Shown here: piece by piece, positions 35,686-49,600 of the stretch | How positions within the stretch are numbered: the stretch's first letter is position 1 | Layout of the letters: every line of letters starts with the position of its first letter | NCBI RefSeq assembly: GCF_003369915.1 | Contig: NC_046677.1 | Coordinates: 17,626,913 to 17,690,912 of the forward strand | Direction: 5' to 3' | DNA from: Drosophila miranda | Taxonomy: Eukaryota; Arthropoda; Insecta; Diptera; Drosophilidae | DNA length: 64,000 nt | Notes under the pieces: generated by a model | Databases searched by the model: none | What the model was told of the DNA's origin: nothing | The model's input: only the letters and a program-made list of their open reading frames with translations | Translations under genes and position numbers: made by a program

Positions 35686-38600
35686 TTACTTCATGTTCTT
35701 CAGTATCTCGTCGGTCTCCTCGGGGTCCTTGAGTGTGTGCCACTGGGCAATGGGTCGACGCGGGGAGGCCAACATGTCCGACCAGTGGCGCAGCTCAGTT
35801 CCGGTTCCCATACAGCCGAGTATGCAGCGTCCTATGGGCTCAGAGGTACCAATACGATCGTAGTCCACAACGGTCACAACGAGACAGATTTTCTATATTC
35901 AAGTGTTAGCGGAAAGTGTTCAAGGGGAAAGTGTTCGCATTAGTATTGAGTAATTGGCTTTAAGCTGCTTCAACGGTCTCTTTTTCTGAGTGGGGTGGGG
36001 TTTTCGCTTTTGATTAGAAGAACTTTTTGTTATTTCGATACACGTGTTCTGTTTGGTTTTGGTTGGTTGGGGCTGGGCTGGACTGGGGAGCAGTGGGATC
36101 TGTTGTTTGGTTAACAGGCAGACACTACAAAATGCTGTTTTGGGAAGCTATAGAAGTTATAGACAAAGGTCTTATCTACGTGGAGTATTGCTTGGCGGTT
36201 GAGTGCTGTATATTGTATATATAAGATATGGTGCAGGCTACTTCAGACTTGAAGTTCTGTTGGGATCGTTGAGATCATTCGGTGGGTGATGCGATTCATC
36301 TTCGATCTTCATTCGATGACCTTGGGCTTGCACAAGCTTTGGGTTCTTTGGTTATTTTGTTTGTAAACACATCTAAAGGCTTTCAAGCATTACAAAAAGC
36401 TCCTTGAAACGGAAATGTTTGCTGTGGAGTATATACGAGTATTTTTTGTATATTTTCTTGTATGGTATTTTGGTGGGATGGTGAGGTATCAAGCAGAACA
36501 TGCAAATGTCTAAAGCTAGGGATGAGCAGCATAAAACAACAAACAATTTGAAAACTCAAAACTAATTCCTAAAAGCTTTCGATCAGCGTAAGGTGAGAAG
36601 CAAATGAATCGGTTGTTTTGTCGATGATGATATCTGTTGGCAGATAAGAGTATATATCTCTTCTCTTTTCTTAAACCTCGGCGGGGACTAATGAACAAAT
36701 TACTTTTCTTGAAACTCGATAGCATTTCATTAAAGCTGTGGCAAAAAGAAAAATGTTCATTAAATACGTGTAAACGAAAATGTATAATATTCAATCCCAT
36801 TCGTCGTAGTTTTTCTTTTGTCAGCATGGGGGTCCTACTTATAGAGGGGGAGATTTGATATTCTTGCACAAGCACACGTAACCGAAACAGAGTTCTCCCT
36901 CTTGACTTTGCTGTTCGATCGTTCCAAATTGTTTGGCAAGATGTGGTTTATGGTGGTATTTATTATGTTTTTTCTTTGGTTTTTATGGTGATGGATACGC
37001 TATACTTCTCTGTGGTGGCATTTGGTATTTATTGTGTATTCTGTATTTGTACTGTAGCTGTTGTGGTGCGATTGGTATTCGATATTCAAATCAGAAGACA
37101 GTGTCAAAATAATGTACCCACTTCGCTTCGTGTTTTCGTGGTGCATTATTGACGCCGCTGAGTTAGGGAGTTTGCGATAGTTTGTATTATGGAAAGAGTA
37201 GTTTAAGTAAGTATTCTTGTTTCTTGTTGTTCTTGGAGTGAGCGTAGTGTGTGGGTGGGCACGTGCACATTCTTGCTTGGCTGCTTGACTGCTTGACTGC
37301 TTGAATGCTTAACTGCTACACTGCTTGAATGTTTTACTGCTTGAAATGCTCGGCTGCTTGGCTGAGGGCGGCTCTCCACGAGTCGTGAGACCGAAGCGGG
37401 CACACTACTGCTTGCTCTCCATTCAACTGGACTGTGTGTCTAGGACTGTGTGTACAAGTTGGGCTGGGCGTCTATAATGCTTTTTTTTGGAACAGACCTA
37501 GACCTAGGGCATGCCTGTATTTGCTATTATAATTATCCTTTACCAGATTGTCTTTCAAATACACATTTATCAACTAAAACAGAAACCCAATCGGCTGGTC
37601 AAAGCACATATCGAGGCTGATACAAATCTAACAAAAAAGTTGCTTTTTTTTAAAATCATTTTACCAAACTACTCAAATTAAAGCATAACAACAAATTTTC
37701 AACCGGCTTCTTCTATTTTTTTTGTTGGATTGATAATAATTTTGTTTTTGTTTTTGTAATATTTACAACCGTAAGAAAAGCGTTTAGAAAATAAAAAAGC
37801 TTAGTAAATTTTGGTTTAAATTTTAAATTACAACATTGAACATTGAGTACGTTTTTGATAGGTCTTATAGAACACAAGGTTTTGGTTTGGTTTGGTTTGG
37901 TTAAGTTTGTTTTGGGGGGAGTTTATAGATATCTTTATGGGTAATACGAAAGAATTGGCACTAAACGTGTTCGGTTTGTTTGTTTAGAGTTGGTGTTGTT
38001 GTCTTTTGGAATACAAGTATTCAATATATGGATATATCGTATATATATATAGTATATATAGTATATATAGTATAGTTAACAACAACGATTGCACGTAAGA
38101 GGCTAGTGTGTGTTGAGAGGGAGGTTGGGTACTCAAAACTCGGTTTGTTTGGTTTGTATGATAGATAGTTCAGAAGAGGACAGCAGTAACAGTAGTAGTA
38201 GTAGTAGGTAAGTTTGTATAGGTAGTTGTAGTAGAGTAGTAGTAGTAGTAGTAGTTGTGGTTTTTTATAGGATAGTATAATACATTCTCGCATACTTGTA
38301 TTTGTTCAAATGGTACTTCAAATGAGAACGACTCATTATAGTAAGGGTTGAGGGTGCATTTTTTGATACTTGTCTTCTTCTTTTTCAAACGTTTGCCATT
38401 TTGCATGATTGCAATTTTCACATATGGATCTATAATATAGGAAAGAATTGAAAGAAAGAAAAAGAAAACATTTTTTCGTTTTTATAACAAAGTAAAATTT
38501 TTGCAACAATTTGAGGAACACATTTTCTTGATTTCTTTTTGGTTTTTGCTTTGCACACACATATAAGAAATTTACGCAAAAAACTTGGGTTAATTATAAT

Positions 38601-41600
38601 TATATACGTGTTATATATAGAATAGGTTTTTGGCAAATTTTTACTTTGCAAACACAAAACAAACGAAAACTAAAACGATAATACGAACTCGTACGAGAGG
38701 AACGAACCAAAGTAAAAACCCGTACGCTATTCAGATTTCATAAACGATAATTGCTCGTCTCGTTGGATTGCAATTATAGTAGTAGAAGAATAATAATAGT
38801 TTTCCTTTGGTTCGTTCTCTTTGGAAATTAATTCACAAATTTAAAATCATTTACATACGGTATACTGTATACTGGTTTTTGTTTTTGAAACAGTAACTCT
38901 TGGAACTCAAGGCATACAAATGTGTTTAATTGTAAATTATATAAAAAGAATATTTGCTCTTTGAAAAATTTTGTTAGTAAGAATTTTGTTTGGAATCCGA
39001 ATAATGTTCGAGCATTTGAAAACATACTGGAAAATGTTCTGTTGTTTGTAAAAGCCTAGAAGAACTTTAATTGTTTGGATATATTCAGCGGCAACGTTTT
39101 GTTTCTTCGGTGTGGAACCGAAACGGTGTCGAGTGTTAAGTTGAAAATATTGAATTCAAATTGTTAGATTACATGCAAAAGTGAAGCTAAAAGCAAGCGA
39201 GATTTTGACAGGTCTTTTCGGTTCGGAAAGAGCTTTAGTTGATTCAATTTTGGGTTCTATTTCGGTTTGCCAGGCATACAAGTAAGTAAAAACTGTGCGA
39301 GATTTCGGTATGGAAACGTTGCCGGGCGAAAATATATCCATTTGTATTGGTTTTTTGTATTGATTTGAGAGTAAATGAATTTAGTTGAATTTTAGCGTAC
39401 GCGATTCAAGACAAATACGGGAAAATATGCAAGTCGAGAAAGTTGGCGCTATTTGATAGTTGAAAAGTTGACAAAATATTAGTTGGATTGGAATAAAATT
39501 GGTTGGACTCGGCTCTCAGAGCACTTTTTCTTTTTTGTTTTTTTTGTTGTTTTTTTTTCTGCGAGCAAACGTTGCCTTGGCGTTTGCATTGCCTTGGACG
39601 TTTGAAAATCAAAGGAAAATGATTCAACTCAAAAGGAAAACCAAACGAGGTACAACTCCACACATCTAAGTAATTACACAAACAGATAACAACAAAAACG
39701 CTGCCAGAACCGCCGGGAGCCCAACAAAAACATCTTTGGCCCTGGCCCCAGTCCTGACAGCGCATCGGTAGCACTCCATATTACCAGACAGTCCGCCCAC
39801 GTCCATCTTCTTCAGGTTCTTGGCCTCCAGTATGACGACGGTTAGCTTGCCAGCAGTCGGGACGTAGCGCAGCGAGAAGCAGATGTCTCCAAGCTTTTCC
39901 TGTGTGGCGAGATCCGAAGAAGAGTTAGGAGAAACGAGAGTGGGGTTGTGATTAGTAGGTTTCGCTACGGGGCCGGTACGGTTTGCAACAAGCAACATGT
40001 CACATAAAGACTAGAGGTACAGTTAAATACATATCCACATAAAAGTATAGTTTATATATAAGTTATATATGCGTTTCTATATTCGTTTGGGTCGGCACTA
40101 TGGCAGGGTTCAAACAGAGGGTACTGCAGGTCTTAGATATTCTGCAAGGTTATGCATTTTAAAGATTAAACTCATTTTAGATCCGTTTAAGATCGTTATG
40201 CTTGGGTATTTGGATATACCCAAGGAATATAGGAAGCATTGAAATTGTTGAGATATACACTTCGGAGTATACCAACAAATATAAAATCGATTTATACAGT
40301 AACACAATATCAAGTTTATATATGTAATAACAACCAAGGATATCAGGTACAAAACATTAAGACAGTTCATAAACAAGAAAATCAGGATAAATCAAACACA
40401 CTTCGGATTTGGGGGCGGGGTGAACAGTACAGTACAGTATATTATATTATATTATATCATATTTATTTGATTGATTGGTAAGCAATTTGTACGTAAGGTT
40501 TACGGATAGTTCATGGTTATATCGACACAAAACGAAAACGCCACAAAAAATTACATTTAAAACATTTACTGCACGTCATAGTCATAGAGCTTCGATTCTG
40601 GTAAGTGTAAACGTAAACATATATCTATATACACGCGTGTACGAGTATACAGGGGTATCGAGAGAAGAGTATCGAGTATTGTATTGTATTGTATATCCAA
40701 ACGAAGAGTTAAGGAACCAAGGAAAATGATTCAACTGAAAGAAAACTAATTGATATTGTTCAAGTGTTGAAGTTTCCTGTATTCTGGGCACCGAGTGTAT
40801 TATGTATTGTATATTTATAACCATACCAAAACTTACAGCTTTACTTTGAGTTATAGTCTAAACAAGATCTAATCTTGGGGTTCTTGAGTTTCGTATGTCG
40901 TTGGTCTCGTTTTCGGTATTCGTTTAATAACACCCAGCTCAAAACCGACTGCACAAAATGCAAAAATATTTGGTTTCAAAAATGGTTTCTTAGACATTAT
41001 TGATATTAGATTAGGAGAAGATAGATAGAGAAGATAAAATAGTTTGAAGTCAAGCATAGTTGAACCGATCTTGTATGTACAATAGAAACTAATTTGAGGG
41101 GTTCTAATGGACCCGTTTCGGAGGCATATCCAAAAAAAGAGTGTAAATATATAGATATGTATATATTGTATGTATATAGAGAAATAGAGATGTGGATTCT
41201 TATGTACATGAAGGGGCATACAATACTCGCATATCGTACAAATGAAAGTTCTAGCTAGATTAGATTCAGAGTTCTACGAGTATATAAATATAGTATGTAG
41301 GACCCTAGGCTGGTTCGAGCCGCTTGCAGTAGTGGTTCATGGTATTCATAATTTGGACTTTCGAAACAGCAGCCAATGTCAATCCGATCTGCCAATTCCT
41401 CGTACACCTCTTCAAGGGCCCAACTAGCCCGGGCAATGAAAATTCTATTTGCTGGACTATATTAGGTATTTGTTTAGTTGTTGTTTTAAGCTATACGGTA
41501 GTATATGTGGTTGTGTGTTTTATTTAAAAAAGTTTCAAGACAGAGACAGAAACAGAGAGCGAGCGAGCGAGACAGACAGAGAGCGAGCGAGCGAGCGTTA

Positions 41601-43825
41601 TTGTGAAGTTATAGATTTTAGATCGGAGTCACTTACCGCAACTGTTTTAAATAGTTTGAGTCTTGGAATTGGAGTCATATTCTGATTATTATTCTTTTTT
41701 CTTTTTGACTTGATCTGATTTGATTTGCTTTGGTATCTGGCATTTTCTCCAAATACGAGATACGAGTTGTTTAATTGTTGACTGTTGGGTGAATGTTCAA
41801 TGGAAACGAAAATACGTATGTAATCATAATCGAAAGAAACCAAAAAGTACAACTGGAAAAACATTGTCGAGCATTTGTTGTTGAGGTATTTGACTGTCGA
41901 AGATCGAAGCTCTGCTTAAACATTACAGCACACAAACAAGTCAATACGAGTATGCAACCGAAAAGATAATAATTACATCATACACATATCGGGCGAGACA
42001 GTGACAGAGAGCTAAGCACAAGAGTTTAAGGTTCAAAGAAGCGTATTATATGCATATTTTTTTTGTTATTGTCCTTCCTCAGATGGAGCAATCAGCAATC
42101 AGCATTCAGGATCCTGATTCGATTTTGCTGGTCGAGTTGAACAGAATTTGAACACAAACACAACGAACAGAACTGGGAACACATTTATGACGACAACAAC
42201 CAAAGCAAATAACGATAATAATGAGTTTTCTTCTCTCCATTCGTATACTTACATGTTTCAGGCCGATTCAGGTTTCGGATTGATTTGTCCATGGCATGAG
42301 TCAAAAATTTCGAGTTCAAGTTCGAGTTCGAGTACAGTTTGGAAATTTTCAAGTAATTTCAAATCGAATTTTGTGATAACAGGTTTTTTGATTTGGTTTT
42401 GTTTTTGGTTTGTTTGGTTTTTAGCGATACGTTCAAAAATAATTAAAGAGAAAAATGAAGAGCATATTAAAAATTTTTGAATTCCATATCCATCATAATT
42501 TTGATAAGTACGAGTAGTATTTCTTGTGGTATAAAAGTAAATGTTTTTCTTTTTTTTCGTTTTTTTCTGTAACCAATTGATGGTCGCGTGTCCGTGTTCT
42601 GGGTGTGTGTTTTAGTGTCTGGAGTATTCGATTCTAATACTTAGTGTGAATCATATAGTATATAAGTATTTAGTATTTAGTCGTAAGCAAAAGGAAAACA
42701 TGCAGTAGGGTAGTAAATGGTTCAATAGGTATTTTGCAGTGTTGCTAAACTATTGTTGTACTGTTTTATATTTTATTAGATACATAGAGAAAAATTTATA
42801 ATGGCTGTCTCTGGGCAATAAAGCTGGGGATTGTTTTCCTTGCACCGAGAATCGACTTTATGCGACAGTTTTCTATACACTTGCTGGATTTGTACACATT
42901 TTCGGACAAGATTAAGATTAAATCCTTAGCTAAAGAGCTAAAGAGTAATCCAGTAAGAGTATAGGCATGTCGGCTATCTTCGTTTTCTTATTAATTTTAT
43001 TTTCCAGTCTGGCATTCACAGGCGAAAACTTTAAGCTTTTGCTGAAACTGTATCTGTGTTTCTGTGTTTGTGTGTGTGTGTGTTATGTATCTGTATTTGC
43101 ATTTGTGTGGGAGTGTATCTGTGTCCGATCTTGTCAAAGCATTCATATCATCACTATACCAATTCAATGAAATCAATGCAAATATTTTACAACATTTTAA
43201 TTTAATTATTTATTTCGAAGATTCTTTTGTGCGTGTCTGTGGCTGTGTCTGTGTCTGTGTCTGCGTGTTAGATAGAGAAATAGAGGGTGTCTGAGTGTGT
43301 GTATTATGTTTGTATCTATGTAATAAAAGTTTGACGGACTTTATGCAAAGAACGGGGGGTGCAATAGTTGGTACTACTTTAAGAAAGTATTTTCGGCGTT
43401 AAATTGTTCCAATCAAAGTGCAAACAAAAATTAGTGTGTGATTAGTGTTTCGGAGATACTTTTTGAGATAGTTGGGCAGCGTGGCAATGGGCCCCGACAA
43501 AGGCAATAACATTTGGAAGAATGAAGGAAGATTGAGGGGGTTTCTGGTGGAGAAGAAGCCACGCTGATGTTTGCGTTGGTTTTTTTCTTATGCCACAGAT
43601 TTTCTCAGCAAAATAATATTGCAGTGTGATTATTTGCATATATGGAAATGTGAAAACATTTATCAGAAAATGCCTTTCTATTCGTTAGTATTTCGTTGCA
43701 AACAAGACAGCTCAAACATAGACAAAATTGCTTATATCAATACAAAAATTCAACTACAATATTAATGATGCGAGAAAGAATGCAGACATAACAATATATC
43801 AGGATATATAAGTATGTATTGTATG

Positions 43826-43856
<31 letters not shown>

Positions 43857-46595
43857 GAAGAACAATCGCTCAAGACGAAAGTGATTGATTAGGATGATCA
43901 GACAAAGAAGTTTGGAAGATATGCAGTAGTATTGTTAGAGTTTGCTTTGGATACAATGATTATTATAGACAGATTTCATGTACAAGAGCGACAGTTCAGA
44001 GAGCAGGTTATACAGAGGTTAGAGGGTTAGAGGTTAGAGGGTACAAATGATAAACTCAAATCAAGTATGCAAAAGTGTAACAGAGTTCTCTTTGGTTTGT
44101 TGTTAGATTTGTAATTATTGTATGTTTCGTATTTACCTTCTACAAAAGTTCAAGAAAACAAGAGATTATATGTTTCGAAAACAATTTTTGTTTTTTTTGT
44201 TTTGGATGGGGGATTGGAGAAAGAGAAATTTAGAGTTTTATTTTTTGCTGTAGTTGTAGAGTAGAGTAGAGTACAGAGTAGAGAGGGAAATCATAATGCT
44301 GTCAGAGAGTGGGTGGTTGGGGGGTGGGGATGGGATGGGGAGGAGCAAATTCAGTTGTGATTTCCGAATTGGATTCTCCCGTCTGTTTTCTGTGGATTTT
44401 TTGTTGTTGCATCGTTATATTATTCGTTTTTTATTCATGTTTTTATATTTGCATTTTGAACTGGGTGTGTTTCATGGGAGTTTCATAGGAGATTCGATAA
44501 ACTTTTGCTTGTCTGTTCCGCGAAGAAGGAGTTTTCATTGTTTTGTTGATATTGTTTCTGTTCTGGAGAGTTTTCTTTGTAATTGTTTTTGTTCCATGTA
44601 CTTGAACGAGGGCGGGGGTCGGTTTGGAAATACTTGAATCGTCTTGGAGCGATTGATTGCTTTCTGCTGTACGAGTATTTATCGCCTTATCGATTGTCGA
44701 CTTCCGATTGAAATTGCAATGCAAATACGTATACACACAAAACACAATCGTCTTAACAACAGAAGACTGCACTGCTTGCTCAGTCGTCGGTTGGGAGAGG
44801 ACTTGCATAACTTAGAGAAAACAAATAACAGACCCAATAAATCATAGGACACAGATAACGGAAAACATCGTTCTTTGGTTGGACAAAAACAAAAAAACTT
44901 AGAGGCACACCGAGTGTTATACATAGACAGAGAGAGAGAGAGTTACAGATATTCTGGAGAGAGGTACGAGACGTGGCCTCGCCCCTCGACCTCGACTGCC
45001 CCGGCCTTGTGGCGGGCCCAGCTCTACATACCTGTCCGCCTTCACCCTCAACGCTGACGAGGTCGCGCCACTCCTCGATGGTCTGCGCCAGATCGATCGT
45101 GCACAGAGGGACCTTCACTTCGCCGATCTGGTCGTGCTTGGAGAAGCGATCGAAGTCGAAAATGGCAAACACGAGCGTTTTGTTCATGGCATCGGCGTAG
45201 GGTAAACTCTGTAATCGACCATTAAATACCATAGCCAAGTATGGATGTGCTCCTCCCTTACCTTAAAGGTGAACGTCTCATTGAAGACCGGACTCAGCGT
45301 TTTGCGATGCACTTTGGTCTCGAACTTCTTCTTCTTGTCCGGCAGCAGGTAGACCTTGACATAGGGATCCGAGGTGCCGCCCATGTCCAGGGCGGGCAGC
45401 TCTTCGGCCTGTATGACCGTAACGGCCAAGCTATTCGAATTGAAGTCGTATTCCAGCTGCAAGATACAAAATCGAAGAAAGGGGGCCACAACAGGGGATA
45501 TTCGGATTTTGAGAGAGGAATAACGAGATTATGTTAGTCCAAGGTATTGACAATTCGTGATTATTTCATACGATTATGTGCAGTTTCAGTTTCAGATTTG
45601 AGCTTGTTCGCACTGAGAGAGATATACATCTCATCGGTGCCAACAACTAACTAATTTTGATCTAATCTAATGTTGTTCAGTGGGTGAGTTCGAGTGTGAT
45701 TGAAACATAAGGGTATACTTGTGGGAAGCAAGAGTTATAAGAGTGAGTTGTGGTCCTTGTTCTTTGTGTGTGTGTTCCTGTGCACACATCTTACACCTAT
45801 CTGAGTTTGGCTTTGGTTAGTTCTGTATTCTTTGGGATTAGTTAAGAGTGGTGTGCTCTGGGGGAATGAGCGGTAGGACCCACCTTGAAGTTGAGACGCC
45901 CCAGCTTCTGTTCGCTCTGCTTGTCCTCCTCGTCCTCTTCGGCATTTTCGGCGAGTTCCTCCATATCAGGCTGAACCTATGGCATACCAGAACCCAATAA
46001 CTACTAATATTTGATGGCGGCTCAGATACTTACTTTCTCCTTGTAGGCCGATCCCAACAATTGTACCGATTTCATATCGACACCCTTCTTACCCTTACCA
46101 TCTTTGGTTCTTCGCTTCTTCAGGAACCTCCGCACACAGAAGAATATAATACCAAAGACGACGAGGAATACGAGTATTATGATGGCCACTACGCCCCATG
46201 TCGGCAGGCCCGTGCGCTCCGCAATCGCCTCGGTGACAACTTCGCCGGCATGCTCAATCTTTTTGATGACCGGCAAGGAGGTGGTAGTTGATTCTGCAAC
46301 ACCACAACACAGTCCATATATAACTCTGGCTCCTTTGGTGTCTATGGTACTCACCCTGAGCCTCTGTGGTTGCGCTCCTTGTTGTTGTCTCCACCTGTGC
46401 GATTCGTTGACTTTCGGCGGCCGCTGCCGCTGCCTCTTCGGCGGCCGACTCCTGTTCCTGCTTCTCCAGCTCGCGGAACCGGGAGTGATGTGTTTCTTCC
46501 AGCTTCTGGTCCACGGAATCTAGTTCTGTTGCCGACTCGGGCGCTGGCTCGGCGTCCGGCTTGGCGTCCGCTTCCGATTTTGCATTTGGCGGCAT
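35686..46595 (-). CDS. Syt1: Synaptotagmin 1, calcium sensor for synaptic vesicle release
   Basis: Eight coding exons, all with GT/AG ends: 46595-46355, 46293-46034, 45976-45884, 45456-45262, 45208-45032, 39899-39785, 38429-38296 and 35892-35686; 473 aa. The protein starts [14 protein letters not shown], has an acidic lumenal domain, one transmembrane segment ([16 protein letters not shown]) and a Cys/Lys-rich linker. The C2A domain has Ca2+ ligands in [11 protein letters not shown] and DFDRFSKHD. The C2B domain has DVGGLSDPYVK, the polybasic [12 protein letters not shown] and DYDRIGTSE, ending KNMK. C2B is split over exons 6-8, separated by long introns. Syt1 binds Ca2+, phospholipid and SNAREs to trigger fast fusion. 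No damage. Confidence 0.97.
38009..38022 (-). promoter_or_regulatory. Intronic element complementary to the exon 7 splice donor
   Basis: In the transcript this is GAAUACUUGUAUUC. Eleven of these bases (AUACUUGUAUU) are perfectly complementary to AAUACAAGUAU spanning the exon 7/intron 7 junction (38290-38300), about 280 nt upstream. The helix would cover the 5' splice site. Drosophila Syt1 C2B exons are, to my recollection, A-to-I edited under control of intronic RNA structure, so this element is a good candidate for that structure. Confidence 0.5.
38190..38254. repeat. (AGT)n trinucleotide repeat in Syt1 intron 7
   Basis: Two AGT/GTA tracts (about 38190-38208 and 38224-38254) separated by a short spacer. 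Confidence 0.85.
38430..39784 (-). other. Syt1 intron 6
   Basis: A 1.35 kb AT-rich intron between the two C2B exons 6 and 7. Its first 120 bp (39784-39666) are GC-rich and open in frame with exon 6 (see the retained-intron entry). The rest shows T-rich tracts and nothing else of note. Confidence 0.6.
39666..39784 (-). other. Alternative Syt1 C terminus readable by intron retention
   Basis: Past the exon 6 donor (39784-39783) the frame stays open for about 39 more codons: [17 protein letters not shown], then a hydrophobic [19 protein letters not shown] and a stop at 39666-39668. This stretch is clearly GC-richer than the flanking intron, suggesting coding constraint. The product would be Syt1 cut early in C2B with a hydrophobic tail. 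Confidence 0.35.
39900..45031 (-). other. Syt1 intron 5, 5.1 kb
   Basis: Separates the C2A exon 5 from C2B exon 6. AT-rich, with simple repeats: GAGC runs about 41555-41597, a (TG)n run at about 43066-43083, (GA)n near 43835-43855 and TTCGAG repeats about 42308-42335. The frames here are repeat- or shadow-derived. No nested gene recognised. Confidence 0.55.
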
Positions 46596-46619
46596 TTTGT
46601 TGTGTTGTGATTCTGCTGG

Positions 46620-49600
46620 AAAAACAAACAAATAATACAATATAATACCTACAATAATCAAGTATCTTCTGTGCCTCAAACAACACTTAGACTCATCGCT
46701 CCTGCTTCTAATTTTATAATTACCTAATTTAAGGAGCCTATATTGTCAGGTTTCTAATTTGTAGACCATTTTTATTTAAATTCTTCTTACTTTAACCATC
46801 ATTTGTTTAATGTGCGGTCAATTTCCATATTGTAGAAGCATCCGTTTTAAGAATAGCCGGAATGCCGACGATGTTGCCACAAAGAAATCCCACAAAAGTC
46901 ATTACAAACTTTTCCTACACTGGCGGTGTCCTTGAAACACTAGAAATGCGCTGACGGCGTCTACGCGGTGCGGTGGGGTGGGAGAAAGCTGGGATAGAAC
47001 GCACCCAGCAAAAGTGCTTATCCCAGCATGCCAAGGGCACGCACTCTGTCACACACAACGATAAATGTATATATATGTATCCGCAATAGCAACCCACATA
47101 AAAAGCTTACACTCGTGGGGGTCCTTATACACTTTGCTCTTATTTCTTTCTCTTTTTCTTTTGCTTGTTCCTTTCTAATTTTCCCGCCTTCTTTTCTAAT
47201 TGAATTCATTAATATTAATCTGCCTTGTAGTCCCTCGTTTTGAATTTTTTCATATTTTATTCCTTGGTTCTTTGCTCCTTTTGGCCTTTCACTTACTTTA
47301 ACAATTTGAGCCTACTTATGGATAAAGTGAATCTGCTTGAGTCGGGTCCTTTGCTATTGTTGTCTGATGTCCTTTGACCCTGAATTGCCATTGTTAGGGA
47401 GCTAAGCCGCGGACCCTCGGGTATTTGTGTTTCTACTTATTAAAAAATATACTCATAATTTCTTGATTGACAATAAGCTGTCACTGGTCTGGCTGCGCGA
47501 AATTGAGACTGAGTAGCTGACCCCTCGTACTCGCAAGTTGAATGACACCCGTCCTGGGCCTTGGGGGTTTGATGAACCCCATTAAAAATGTATGCAAACC
47601 CGAACTTTGAGCTTTTAGAATGGTTTTTCTTCATAAAACGAATAATTATGAATTTACGTAAAAGAAAAGATATTCGAATAGCTGGGATTCAGTATTAGGA
47701 TCGATATAAAACAAGATATATGTATGTACGTATGGCAGAAGATACACTGGAATGGAGAAGAAACACTGGCACTGGGAGGGACTGGGGAATCTAAATATCT
47801 ATACATATATGTAACTGAAGAGTGAAAAATGTATAGAATTACATTACTTAAGAATGGCTGGAAAATTTTGGAAATGTTATTTATTTCTCTTATAGAAAAA
47901 AATCTCAGCCGTAAATAGTGGGCGAAGGGGCAATTAATATTGAGTTATTTGCTTGATTAATGCCTGCTTTTAGACGATCAATACTTAGACAGCTAATATT
48001 GAGTTATTTGCTTAATTATTGCCTGCTTTTAGACGATCAAAACTTGGACGACGTGCACGTCATGCAATAAATAGTTAGAATTTCAATTATAATCAAACGC
48101 AAGACGAAAATAAAAGAAGACTAATCGGAAATGAAGACTTGAATGCTTTCGAATAGGATTCCGCAATCGCCTACAAAGATCTGTCGTATGCCAGCATTGC
48201 AAACCATTTTGCCGTTTTGACTCATCCTCTCGAACCATTCCATTCGTTTCTCTATGGAAATACTATCCAATCAAAACATTTGAAGCCTAACTTGTTGATC
48301 AACCAGGCTACTATAGAAGCTAAGAGGTAATTGCTTCCAAAAATTCAGATTCAAGGATTCAAATTCCCATCGAGCGGACGAACGAGAATCATAACTTCCA
48401 TCAGATCTATTTCCTAGGTGATTCGGCAACTGAACTAGATAAAAGGTGTCCAATTTTCACTGCGAAATCTTCAGCAAGAGCATTATAAATATTGGATGCA
48501 ATGCAAAATCATTGTTAGAGCAGATAAAAGACCCGCTGGAGGACAGTCGCAGTGGTAATAGTGGCGAGAATGTGGAATTACGCGATAGTGTTCTAGGCCC
48601 TCGGGATGGTGGACACTTGCAACGCGTGTACGAGACTCATCGGTCATATGATGCACCCATTGGCGGGATGTCATGGAGAATGATGGCGTGACTTCGATAT
48701 AAAGATACCCAAACCAACGACAGTCATTAATTCTTTCATTCCATAACTATTTCAGGAGTCAGTCAAACGAATAAGAAGGTCAGTTCAATGAATTTCGCCG
48801 GTTGATTCAACTGTACTGCGTCGACACGCACGTAAAGGTCAAATCAGTCGTTTCAATCAGTCAATCAGACGAGTACATCGACTTGCGTGATTGGAGGGAA
48901 CACGGTAAACATCGGTTGTTTGACCATTCTCCCAGCTACTTATGTAGCTCTCGCCACATGAATGATACGCTCAAGATGGGATGACGTTCGTGCGGAATCA
49001 CGGACAATCCGGATTCATTTATCACGTTCACTAGCCATCCGAAATGGCCCATTAAGATAAAATCATATAGAAATATGAACTATCAGTGTTAAATTATCAC
49101 TCTACGGTTTATCTGAAGTCCGCTAGTATCTCTAACGATATAATATGTTTAACAATACTCTAAATTATGTTTCAAGCAATTGGATAAGGTTTTGATCTAT
49201 CAAAGGTTAAACTAAAGACAAATACGAGAGAGATGCTGTCTGTCATGAAGAGGAAAAGAAGCAACTTTTCTGCACCTTGTCCTCCTCGTAATCCTACTGC
49301 CCGTACCAATTTCTACTAGAACCGATGCACACATTTTTCCATCAAGAGATGCTGCTGTATTTGGAATAAATCACAAGCACTCGAGATGAATTATAATAGG
49401 CACTGCTAGAGGCTGTGCACCACTGCACCTAGGAAAAACAGCTTTAGTTTCCCCTAGAGCTCCCTGCGCACAAGATAAATTATAATGGCCACCCACTTAG
49501 CCCCCCACTGGGAGGATAAAAGAGGAAGCCAACAACAAACTGGGATAAGAGCAATTTAGGAGCAAAGTGACTTCAAATTGCTGGCAACCGCGTGAGCTGC

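Larger units (their letters stand above)
35893..38295 (-). other. Syt1 intron 7, with repeats and a splice-donor complement
   Basis: A 2.4 kb AT-rich intron with (AGT)n (38190-38254), TATAGTATA repeats (38037-38072) and, near 38009-38022, a sequence complementary to the preceding splice donor. No coding frame. Confidence 0.6.
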
